This document shows, piece after piece, positions 22,195 through 33,314 of a stretch of 64,000 nt of DNA (the stretch's first letter is position 1; every line of letters begins with the position of its first letter). This DNA comes from Cervus elaphus (Eukaryota; Chordata; Mammalia; Artiodactyla; Cervidae). Both the position numbers and the translations under genes were made by a program. The stretch lies in the NCBI RefSeq assembly GCF_910594005.1, contig NW_025316718.1, forward strand, positions 62,001-126,000, written 5' to 3'. Under the pieces are notes generated by a model. The model did no database searches. It was not told the origin of the DNA and saw only the letters and a list, made by a program, of their open reading frames with translations.

Positions 22195-22981
22195 GTTCTT
22201 GGGGTTTCTCTGGAGTGCCATCAAGGAAATTAAGGCTCCTTTCATGTGTGACGTGAAACACTGAATTGCTCTGCACGCAGTGCAGGAGAATCGGGCCTCA
22301 TCTCACGGCGAGGGGGAAGTCTCATGGTTTTTCTCGAGTTGCGGCGGGACCCTGCGGTATATTCTCGAGTTACGACGGGGATGGCCCTTCCACCCACGTA
22401 TTTGTTTAGCGACGTCAGGACTCCTGCCTAGTTGCCAGGGACAACTCGGGATTCTCCTCGAGGCTTGGCAGGGCAATTGGGACGCCTCTCCAGCTGAGGC
22501 GGGAGACCAAGGGTCCCTTTCCACGTGCCACAGGAATCCTGGGACTCCTATCAAGTTTCACGAGGAGTCAGGCATCGTCTCCTTTGGAGGCACTGATCTC
22601 CGCGTACCTCTGGAGTTTTCAAAGGACGTGAGGCCTCCGGTCGCGATGAGGTGGGGAACTAGGTCTTTTTCTGTGGTCTCCAAAGGGGATTCAGACATCC
22701 TTTCATCTTGGGAGATGCAAGACGAGCCTGCATTCAAGTCACTGCAGGGATATCCGGCCTTATTTCGAGTCAGGGCCTCGCGGTGTCCATTTCACTTGAG
22801 ACCGCAAACTCAGCACATAGGTAGAGCTGAGAGAAGCCTCCTCTTGAGGTGCTTGTGGTAAGGTGGTATTCCTCTGGAGTCGAAGCCAGGGACTAACCTC
22901 TCATCTCGAGTTGATTGTTGGTCCACGGAGCTCTTTCGTGTTGCTACAGTGACGTCAGGATCCCGCTAGCCTTGAAACAGT
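22195..22981 (+). repeat. Monomer 29
   Basis: A 787-bp monomer with aaattaagg, gtgacgtgaaacactg, gcaggagaatcggg, gggaccctgcgg and the 9-bp deletion in the cagcacataggt form. It joins the end of duplication copy B to the next T trimer. Confidence 0.87.
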
Positions 22982-25359
22982 GTTCTTGGGTTTTCTCTGG
23001 AGTGCCATCAAGGAAATCAAGGCTCCTTTCATGTGTGATGTGCAACACGGAATTGCTCTGCACACAGTGCAGGGGAATCGGGCCTCATATCGCGGTGAGG
23101 GGGAAATCTCATGGTTTTTCTGGAGTTGCGGCAGGAACCTGGGGTATATTCTCGAGTTACGACGGGAATGGCGCTTATAACCACGTGTTTGTTCAGCGAC
23201 GGCAGGACTCCTGCCTAGTTGCGAGGGACAACTCGGGATTCTCCTCGAGGCTTGGCAGGGCAATTGGGACGCCTCTCCAGCTGAGGCGGGAGACCAAGGG
23301 TCCCTTTCCACGTGCACAGGAATCCTGGGACTCCTATCAAGTTTCACGAGGAGTCAGCCATCGTCTCCTTTGGAGGCACTGATCTCCGCGTACCTCTGGA
23401 GTTTTCAAAGGATGTGAGGCCTCCGGTCGCGATGAGGTGGGGAACTAGGTCTTTCTCTGTGGTCTCCACAGGGGATTCAGACATCCTTTCATCTTGGGAG
23501 ATGCAAGACGAGCCTGGATTCAAGTCACTGCAGGGATATCCGGCCTTATTTCGAGTCAGGGCATCGCGATGTCCATTCCACTTGAGGCCGCAAACTCAGG
23601 GTCCCTCTCACATACCTAGAGCTGAGAGAAGCCTCCTCTTGAGGTGCTTGTGGTAAGGTGGTATTCCTCTGGAGTCGAAGCCAGGGACTAACCTCTCATC
23701 TCGAGTTGATTTGTGGTCCACGGAGCTCTTTCGTGTGGCTACAGTGACTTCAGGATCTCTCTAGCCTTGAAACAGTTTTCTTGGGGTTTCTCTGGAGTGC
23801 CATCAAGGAAATCAATGCTCCTTTCATGTGTGATGTGCAACACGGAATTGCTCTGCACGCAGGGCAGGGGAATCGGGCCTCATCTCGCGGCGAGGGCGAA
23901 GTCTCATGGTTTTTCTCGAGTTGCGGCGGGAACCTGGGGTATATTCTCGAGTTACGACGGGGATGGCCCTTCCAACTACGTGTTTGTTCATCGACGGCAG
24001 GACTCCTGCCTAGTTGCGAGGGACAACTCGGGATTCTCCTCGAGGCTTGGCAGGGCAATTGGGACGCCTCTCCAGCTGAGGCGGGAGAACAAGGGTCCCT
24101 TTCCACGTGCCACAGGGATCCTGGGACTCCTATCAAGTTTCACGATGAGTCAGGCATCGTCTCCTTTGGAGGCACTAATCTCCGCGTACCTCTGGAGTTT
24201 TCAAAGGACGTGAGGTCTCCGGTCACGATGAGGTGGGGAACCAGTTCTTTTTCTGTGGTCTCCACAGGGGATTCAGACATCCTTTCATCTTGGGAGATGC
24301 AAGACGAGCCTGCATTCAAGTCACTGCAGGGATATCCGGCCTTATTTCGAGTCAGGGCTTCGCGGTGTCCATTCCACTTGAGACCGCAAACTCAGCACAT
24401 AGGTAGAGCTGAGAGAAGCCTCCTCTTGAGGTGCTTGTGGTAAGGTGGTATTCCTCTGGAGTCGAAGCCAGGGACTAACCTCTCATCTCGAGTTGACTGT
24501 TGGTCCATGGAGCTCTTTCGTGTTGCTACAGTGACCTCAGGATCCCGCTAGACTTGAAACAGTGTTCTTGGGGTTTCTCTGGAGTGCCATCAAGGAAATC
24601 AAGGCTCCTTTCATGTGTGATGTGCAACACGGAATTGCTCTTCACGCAGTGCAGGGGAATCGGGCCTCATCTCGCGGCGAGGGGGAAGTCTCATGGTTTT
24701 TCTCGAGTTGCGGCGGGAACCTGTGGTATATTCTCGAGTTACAATGGGGATGGCCCGTCCACGCACGTGTTTGTTCAGCGACGTCAGGACTCCTGCCTAG
24801 TTGCGAGGGACAACTCGGGATTCTCCTCGAGGCTTGGCAGGGCAATTGGGACGCCTCTCCAGCTGAGGCGGGAGACCAAGGGTCCCTTTCCAGGTGCAAC
24901 AGGAATCCTGGGACTCCTATCAAGTTTCACGAGGAGTCAGGCATCGTCTCCTTTGGAGGCACTGATCTCCGCATACCTCTGGAGTTTTCAAAGGATGTGA
25001 GGCCTCCGGTCACGATGAGGTGGGGAACTAGGTCTTTCTCTGTGGTCTCCACCGGGGATTCAGACATCCTTTCATCTTCGGAAATGCAAGACGAGCCTGC
25101 TTTCAAGTCACTGCAGGGATATCCGGCCTTATTTCGAGTCAGGGCATCGCGGTGTCCATTCCACTTGAGGCCGCAAACTCAGGGTCCCTCTCACATACCT
25201 AGAGCTGAGAGAAGCCTCCTCTTGAGGTGCTTGTGGTAAGGTGGTATTCTTATGGAGTTGAAGCCAGGGACTAACCTCTCATCTCGAGTTGATTTTTGGT
25301 CCATGGAGCTCTTTCGTTTTGCTACAGTAACCTCAGGATCCCTCTAGCCTTAAAACAGT
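22982..25359 (+). repeat. Trimer T, copy 3 (monomers 30-32)
   Basis: Monomers 22982-23776 (795 bp), 23777-24563 (787 bp) and 24564-25359 (796 bp) repeat monomers 3-5 in order, lengths and signatures: catatcgcggtgag; acagttttcttgg with aatcaatgctcc; ttacaatggggatggcccgt. The offset from copy 1 is 21,389 bp. This copy keeps the third monomer that the contracted copy at 18228 lacks. Confidence 0.9.
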
Positions 25360-28300
25360 GTTCTTGGGGTTTCTCTGGAGTGCCATCAAGGAAATCAAGG
25401 CTCCTTTCATGTTTGATGTGCAACACGGAATTGCTCTGCATGCAGTGCAGGAGAATCGAGCCTCATCTCGGGGCGAGGGGGAAGTCTCATGGTTTTTCCG
25501 GAGTTGCGGCGGGACCGTGGGGTATATTCTCGAGTTATAACGGGGATGGCCCTTCCAGCCACATGTTTGTTCAGTGACGTCAGGACTCCTGCTTAGTTGC
25601 GAGGGACAACTCGGGATTCTCCTCGAGGCTTGGCAGGGCAATTGGGACGCCTCTCCAGCTGAGGCGGGCGACCAAGGGTCCCTTTCCATGTGCCACAGGA
25701 ATCCTGGGACTCCTATCAACTTTCACGAGGAGTCAGGCATCGTCTCCTTTGGAGGAACTGATCTTCGCATACCTCTGGAGTTTTCAAAGGATGTGAGGCC
25801 TCCGGTCGTGATGAGGTTGGGAACTAGATCTTTATCTGAGGTCTCCACAGGGGATTCAGACATCCTTTCATCTTGGGAGATGCAAGACGAGCCTGGATTC
25901 AAGTCACTGCAGGGATATCCGGCCTTATTTCGAGTCAGGGCATCGCGATGTCCATTCCACTTGAGGCCGCAAACTCAGGGTCCCTCTCACATACCTAGAG
26001 CTGAGAGAAGCCTCCTCTTGAGGTGCTTGTGCTAAGGTGGTATTCCTCTGGAGTCGAAGCCAGGGACTAACCTCTCATCTCGAGTTGATTTTTGGGCCAC
26101 GGAGCTCTTTCGTGTGGCTACAGAGACGTTAGGATCCCTCTAGCCTTGAAACAGTGTTCTTGGGGTTTCTCTGGAGTGCTATCAAGGAAATCAAGGCTCC
26201 ATTCATGTGTGATGTGCAACACGGAATTGCTCTGCACGCAGTGCAGGGGAATCGGGCCTCATCTCGGGGCGAGGTGGAAGTCTCATGGTTTTTCGCGAGT
26301 TGCAGCGGGACCCTGGGGTATATTCTCGAGTTATAACGGGAATGGCCCTTCCAGCCACGTGTTTGTTCAGCGACATCAGGACTCCTGCCTAGTTGCGAGG
26401 GACAACTCGGGATTCTCCTCGAGGCTTGGCAGGGCAATTGGGACGCCTCTCCAGCTGAGGCGGGAGACCAAGGTTCCCTTTCCACGGGCCACAGGAATCC
26501 TGGGACTCCTATGAAGTTTCACGAGGAGTCAGGCATCGTCTCCTTTGGAGGCACTGATCTCCGCGTACCTCTGAAGTTTTCAAAGGATGTGAGGCCTCCG
26601 GTCGCGATGAGGTGGGGAACTAGGTCTTTCTCTGTGGTCTCCACAGGGGATTCAGACATCCTTTCCTCTTGGGAGATGCAAGACGAGCCTGCATTTAAGT
26701 CACTGCAGGGATATCCGGCCTTATTTCGAGTCAGGGCATCGCGGTGTCCATTCTACTTGAGGCCGCAAAATCAGGGTCCCTCTCACATACCTTGAGCTGA
26801 GAGAAGCCTCCTCTTGAGGTGCTTGTGGTAAAGTGGCATTCCTCTGGAGTCGAAGCCAGGGACTAACCTCTCATCTCGAGTTAACTTTTGGTCCATGGAG
26901 CTCTTTAGTGTTGCTACAGTGACCTCAGGATCCCTCTAGCCTTGAAACAGTGTTCTTGGGGTTTCTCTGGAGTGCCATCAAGGAAATCAAGGCTCCTTTC
27001 ATGTGTGATGTGCAACACAGAATTGCTCTGCACCCAGTGCAGGGGAATCGGGCCTCATCTCGCGGCGAGGGGGAAGTCTCATGGTTTTTCTCGAGTTGCC
27101 GCGGGACCTGCGGTATATTCTCGAGTTACGACGGGGATGGTCTCTCCACCCACGTGTTTGTTCAGCGAAGTCAGGACTCCTGCCTAGTTGCGAGGGACAA
27201 CTCGGGATTCTCCTCGAGGCTTGGCAGGGCAATTGGGACGCCTCTCCAGCTGAGGCCGGAGACCAAGTGTCCCTTTCCACGTGCCACAGGAATCCTGGGA
27301 CTCCTATCAAGTTTCACGAGGCGTCAGGCATCGTCTCCTTTGGAGGCACTGATCTCCGCGTACCTCTGGAGTTTTCAAAGGATGTGAGGCCTCCGGTCGC
27401 GATGAGGTGGGGAACTAGGTATTTCTCTGTGGTCTCCACAGGGGATTCAGACATCCTTTCGTCTTGGGAGATGCAAGACGAGCCTGCATTCAAGTCACTG
27501 CAGGAATATCCGGCCTTATTTCGAGTCAGGGCATCGCGGTGTCCATTCCACTTGAGGCCGCAAACTCAGGGTCCCTCTCACATACCTAGAGCTGACAGAA
27601 GCCTCCTCTTGAGGTGCTTGTGGTAAGGTGGTATTCCTCTGGAGTCGAAGCCAGGGACTAACCTCTCATCTCGAGTTGATTTTTGGTCCACGGACCTCTT
27701 TCGTGTTGCTACAGTGACCTCAGGATCCCTCTAGCCTTGAAACAGTGTTCTTGGGGTTTCTCTGGAGTGCCATCAAGGAAATCAAGGCTCTTTCATGTGT
27801 GATGTGCAACTCGGAATTGCTCTGCACGCAATGCAGGATATCAGGCCTCATTTGGCGGCGACGGGGAAGTCTCATGGATTTTCTCGAGTTGCGGTGGGAA
27901 CCTGGGGTATATTCTCGAGTTATGACGGGGATGGCCCTTCCACCCACGTGTTTGTTCAGCGACGGCAGGACTCCTGCCTAGTTGCGAGGGACAACTCGGG
28001 ATTCTCCTCGAGGCTTGGCAGGGCAATTGGGATGCCTCTCCAGCTGAGGCGGGAGACTAAGTGTCCCTTTCCTCGTGCCACAGGAAACCTGGGACTCTTA
28101 TCAAGTTTCACGAGGAGTCAGGCATCGTCTCCTTTGGAGGCACTGATCTCCGCGTACCTCTGGAGTTTTCAAAGGATGTGAGGCCTCCGGTCGCGATGAG
28201 GTGGGGAACTAGGTCTTTCTCTGTGGTCTCCACAGGGGATTGAGACATCCTTTCATCTTGGGAGATGCAAGACGAGCCTGCATTCAAGTCACTGCAGGGA

Positions 28301-28540
28301 TATCCGGCCTTATTTCGAGTCAGGGCATCGCAGTGTCCATTCCACTTGAGTCCGCAAAAGCAGGGTGCCTCTCACATACCTAGAGCTGAGAGAAGCCTCC
28401 TCTTGAGGTGCTTGTGGTAAGGTGGCATTCCTCTGGAGTCGAAGCCAGGGACTAACCTCTCATCTCGAGTTAACTTTTGGTCCATGGAGCTCTTTAGTGT
28501 TGCTACAGTGACCTCAGGATCCCTCTAGCCTTGAAACAGT
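25360..28540 (+). repeat. Q-R-S-D block, copy 1 (monomers 33-36)
   Basis: Q at 25360 (796 bp: catgtttgatg, gcaggagaatcgagcc, gggaccgtgggg, ttataacggg), R at 26156 (796 bp: gctatcaagg, ctccattcatg, gcgaggtggaag), S at 26952 (795 bp: cacagaattg, gcacccagtgc, gggacctgcgg, ctgaggccgg, ggtatttctc) and D at 27747 (794 bp: gcaatgcaggatatcagg, ggggattgagac). The order Q-R-S-D recurs at 33315, offset 7,955 bp. Confidence 0.88.
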
Positions 28541-30130
28541 GTTCTTGGGGTTTCTCTGGAGTGCCATCAAGGAAATCAAGGCTCCTTTCATGTGTGATGT
28601 GCAACACGGAATTGCTCTGCACGCAATGCAGGATATCAGGCCTCATTTGGCGGCGACGGGGAAGTCTCATGGATTTTTTCGAGTTGCGGTGGGAACCTGG
28701 GGTATATTCTCGAGTTACGACGGGGATGGCCCTTCCAGCCACGTGTTTGTTCAGCGACGGCAGGACTCCTGCCTAGTTGCGAGGGACAACTCGGGATTCT
28801 CCTCGAGGCTTGGCAGGGCAATTGGGACGCCTCTCCAGCTGAGGGGGGAGACCAAGTGTCCCTTTCCTCGTGCCACAGGAATCCTGGGACTCTTATCAAG
28901 TTTCACGAGGAGTCAGGCATCGTCTCCTTTGGAGGCACTGATCTCCGCGTACCTCTGGAGTTTTCAAAGGATGTGAGGCCTCCGGTCGCGATGAGGTGGG
29001 GAACTAGGTCTTTCTCTGTGGTCTCCACAGGGGATTGAGACATCCTTTCATCTTGGGAGATGCAAGACGAGCCTGCATTCAAGTCACTGCAGGGATATCC
29101 GGCCTTATTTCGTGTCGGGGCATCGCAGTGTCCATTCCACTTGAGTCCGCAAAAGCAGGGTACCTCTCACATACCTAGAGCTGAGAGAAGCCTCCTCTTG
29201 AGGTGCTTGTGGTAAGGTGGTATTCCTCTGCAGTCGAAGCCAGGGACTAACCTCTCATCTCGAGTTGATTTCTGGGCCACGGAGCTCTTTCATGTTGCTA
29301 CAGTGACCTCAGGATCCCTCTAGCCTTGAAACAGTGTTCTTGGGGTTTCTCTGGAGTGCCATCAAGGAAATCAAGGCTCCTTTCATGTGTGATGTGCAAC
29401 ACGGAATTGCTCTGCACGCAGTGCAGGGGAATCAGGCCTCATCTTAGACGAGGGGGAAGTCTCATGGTTTTTCTCGAGTTGCTGCGGGAACCTGGGGTAT
29501 ATTCTCGAGTTATGACGGGGATGGCCCTTCCAGCCACGTGTTTGTTCAGCGACGTCAGGACTCCTGCCTAGTTGCGAGGGACAACTCGGGATTCTCCTCG
29601 AGGCTTGGCAGGGCAATTGGGACGCCTCTCCAGCTGAGGCGGGAGACCAAGTGTCCCTTTCCACGTGCCACAGGAATCCTGGGATTCTTATCAAGTTTCA
29701 CGAGGAGTCAGGCATCGTCTCCTTTGGAGGCACTGATCTCCGCGTACCTCTGGAGTTTTCAAAGGATGTGAGGCCTCCGGTCGCGATGAGGTGGGGAACT
29801 AGGTCTTTCTCTGTGGTCTCCACAGGGGATTCAGACATCCTTTCATCTTGGGAGATGCAAGATGAGCCTGCATTCAAGTCACTGCAGGGATATCCGGCCT
29901 TATTTCGTGTCAGGGCATCGCAGTGTCCATTCCATTTGAGTCCGCAAAAGCAGGGTACCTCTCACATACCTAGAGCTGAGAGAAGCCTCCTCTTGAGGTG
30001 CTTGTGGTAAGGTGGTATTCCTATGGAGTCGAAGCCAGGGACTAACCTCTCATCTCGAGTTGATTTTTGGTCCATGGAGCTCTTTCTTGTTGCTACAGTA
30101 ACCTCAGGATCCCTCTAGCCTTGAAACAGT
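28541..30130 (+). repeat. Monomers 37-38 (second D monomer and a standard monomer)
   Basis: D at 28541-29335 (795 bp) repeats the signature of the monomer before it, including gcaatgcagg, gatatcagg and ggggattgagac, so the D monomer was duplicated locally. The standard monomer 29336-30130 (795 bp, tcatcttagacgaggg) has ttatgacggg and resembles 36496. Confidence 0.85.
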
Positions 30131-33100
30131 GTTCTTGGGGTTTCTCTGGAGTGCCATCAAGGAAATCAAGGCTCCTTTCATGTTTGATGTGCAACACGGA
30201 ATTGCTCTGCATGCAGTGCAGGAGAATCGAGCCTCATCTCGGGGCGAGGGGTAAGTCTCATGGTTTTTCCCGAGTTGCGGCGGGACCGTGGGGTATATTC
30301 TCGAGTTATAACGGGGATGGCCCTTCCAGCCACGTGTTTGTTCAGGGACGTCAGGACTCCTGCTTAGTTGCGAGGGACAACTCGGGATTCTCCTCGAGGC
30401 TTGGCAGGGCAATTGGGACGCCTCTCCAGCTGAGGCGGGCGACCAAGGGTCCCTTTCCATGTGCCACAGGAATCCTGGGACTCCTATCAACTTTCACGAG
30501 GAGTCAGGCATCGTCTCCTTTGGAGGCACTGATCTTCGCATACCTCTGGAGTTTTCAAAGGATGTGAGGCCTCCGGTCGTGATGAGGTGGGGAACTCGAT
30601 CTTTCTCTGAGGTCTCCACAGGGGATTCAGACATCCTTTCATCTTGGGAGATGCAAGACGAGCCTGCGTTCAAGTCACTGCAGGGATATCCGGCCTTATT
30701 TCGAGTCAGGGCATCGCGGTGTCCATTCCACTTGAGGCCGCAAACTCAGGGTCCCTCTCACATACCTAGAGCTGAGAGAAGCCTCCTCTTGAGGTGCTTG
30801 TGGTAAGGTGGTATTCCTCTGGAGTCGAAGCCAGGGACTAACCTCTCATCTCGAGTTGATTTTTGGGCCACGGAGCTCTTTCCTGTGGCTACAGAGACGT
30901 CAGGATCCCTCTAGCCTTGAAACAGTGTTCTTGGGGTTTCTCTGGAGTGCTATCAAGGAAATCAAGGCTCCATTCATGTGTGATGTGCAACACGGAATTG
31001 CTCTGCACGCAGTGCAGGGGAATCAGGCCTCATCTCGGGGCGAGGTGGAAGTCTGATGGTTTTTCCCGAGTTGCGGCGGGACCCTGGGGTATATTCTCGA
31101 GTTATAACGGGGATGGCCCTTCCAGCCACGTGTTTGTTCAGCGAGGTCAGGACTCCTGCTTAGTTGCGAGGGACAACTCGGGATTCTCCTCGAGGCTTGG
31201 CAGGGCAATTGGGACGCCTCTCCAGCTGAGGCGGGAGACCAAGGGTCCCTTTCCATGTGCCACAGGAATCCTGGGACTCCTATCAACTTTCACGAGGAGT
31301 CAGGCATCGTCTCATTTGGAGACACTGATCTTCGCATACCTCTGGAGTTTTCAAAGGATGTGAGGCCTCCGGGCGTGATGAGGTGGGGAAGTAGATCTTT
31401 CTCTGAGGTCTCCACAGGGGATTCAGACATCCTTTCATCTTGGGAGATGCAAGACGAGCCTGCATTCAAGTCACTGCAGGGATATCCGGCCTTATTTCGA
31501 GTCAGGGCATCGCGGTGTCCATTCCACTTGAGGCCGCAAACTCAGGGTCCCTCTCACATACCTAGAGCTGAGAGAAGCCTCCTCTTGAGGTGCTTGTGGT
31601 AAGGTGGTATTCCTCTGGAGTCGAAGCCAGGGACTAACCTCTCATCTCGAGTTGATTTTTGGGCCACGGAGCTCTTTCGTGTGGCTACAGAGACGTCAGT
31701 ATCCCTCTAGCCTTGAAACAGTGTTCTTGGGGTTTCTCTGGAGTGCTATCAAGGAAATCAAGGCTCCTTTCATGTGTGATGTGCAACACGGAATTCCTCT
31801 GCACGCAGTGCAGGGGAATCGGGCCTCATCTCACGGCGAGGGGGAAGTCTCATGGTTTTTCTCGAGTTGCGGCGGGAACCTGGGGTATATTCTCGAGTTA
31901 CGACGGGGATGGCCCTTCCACCCACGTGTTTGTTCAGCGACGTCAGGACTCCTGCCTACTTGCGAGGGACAACTCGGGATTCTCCTCGAGGCTTGGCAGG
32001 GCAATTGGGACGCCTCTCCATCTGAGGCGGGAGACCAAGGGTCCCTTTCCACGTGCCACAGGAATCCTTGGACTCCTATCAAGTTTCACGAGGAGTCAGG
32101 CATCGTCCCCTTTGGAGTCACTGATCTCTGCGTACCTCTGGAGTTTTCAAAGGATGTGAGGCCTCCGGTCGCGATGAGGTGGGGAACTAGGTCTTTCTCT
32201 GTGGTCTCCACAGGGGATTCAGACATCCTTTCATCTTGGGAGATGCAAAACGAGCCTGCATTCAAGTCACTGCAGGGATATCCGGCCTTATTTCGAGTCA
32301 GGGCATCGCGGTGTCCATTCCACTTGAGGCCGCAAGCTCAGGGTCCCTCTCACATACCTAGAGCTGAGAGAAGCCTCCTCTTGAGGTGCTTGTGGTTAGG
32401 TGGTATTCCTCTGGAGTCGAAGCCAGGGACTAATCTCTCATCTCGAGTTGATTTCTGGGCCACGGAGCTCTTTCATGTTGCTACAGTGACCTCAGGATCC
32501 CTCTAGCCTTGAAACAGTGTTCTTGGGGTTTCTCTGGAGTGCCATCAAGGAAATCAAGGCTCCTTTCATGTGTGATGTGCAACACGGAATTGCTCTGCAC
32601 GCAGTGCAGGGGAATCGGGCCTCATCTCGCGGCGAGGGGGAAGTCTCATTGTTTTTCTCGAGTTGCGGCGGGAACCTGAGGTATATTCTCGAGTTATAAC
32701 GGGGATGGCCCTTCCAGCCACGTGTTTGTTCAGCGACATCAGGACTCCTGCTTAGTTGCGAGGGACAACTCGGGATTCTTCTCGAGGCTTGGCACGGCAA
32801 TTGGGACGCCTCTCCATCTGAGGCGGGAGACCAAGCGTCCCTTTCCATGTGCCACAGGAATCCTGGGACTCCTATCAACTTTCTCGAGGAGTCAGGCATC
32901 GTCTCCTTTGGAGGCACTGATCTTCGCATACCTCTGGAGTTTTCAAAGGATGTGAGGCCTCCGATCGTGATGAAGTGGGTAACTCGATCTTTCTCTGAGG
33001 TCTCCACAGGGGATTCAGACATCCTTTCATCTTGGGAGATGCAAGATGAGCCTGCATTCAAGTCACTGCAGGGATATCCGGCCTTATTTCGAGTCAGGGC

Positions 33101-33314
33101 ATCGCGGTGTCCATTCCACTTGAGGCCGCAAACTCAGGGTCCCTCTCACATACCTAGAGCTGAGAGAAGCCTCCTCTTGAGGTGCTTGTGGTAAGGTGGT
33201 ATTCCTATGGAGTTGAATCCAGGGACGAACCTCTCATCTCGAGTTGATTTTTGGTCCATGGAGCTCTTTCGTTTTGCTACAGTAACCTCAGGATCCCTCT
33301 AGCCTTGAAACAGT
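30131..33314 (+). repeat. Monomers 39-42 (Q, R and two hybrids)
   Basis: Q at 30131, R at 30927, a mixed monomer at 31723 (R-like gctatcaagg at the start, otherwise standard) and a standard/Q hybrid at 32519 (standard start; ttataacggg, cttagttgcg, tgatgaagtggg and tctctgagg in the rest). All are 796 bp. At 32396-32398 the usual taa of gtggtaagg has become tta. Confidence 0.86.

Noticed and set aside
31604..32506. 300-codon frame as a candidate gene
   Set aside because: It is two monomers joined by a single stop-loss substitution; its content is the same satellite as everywhere else.
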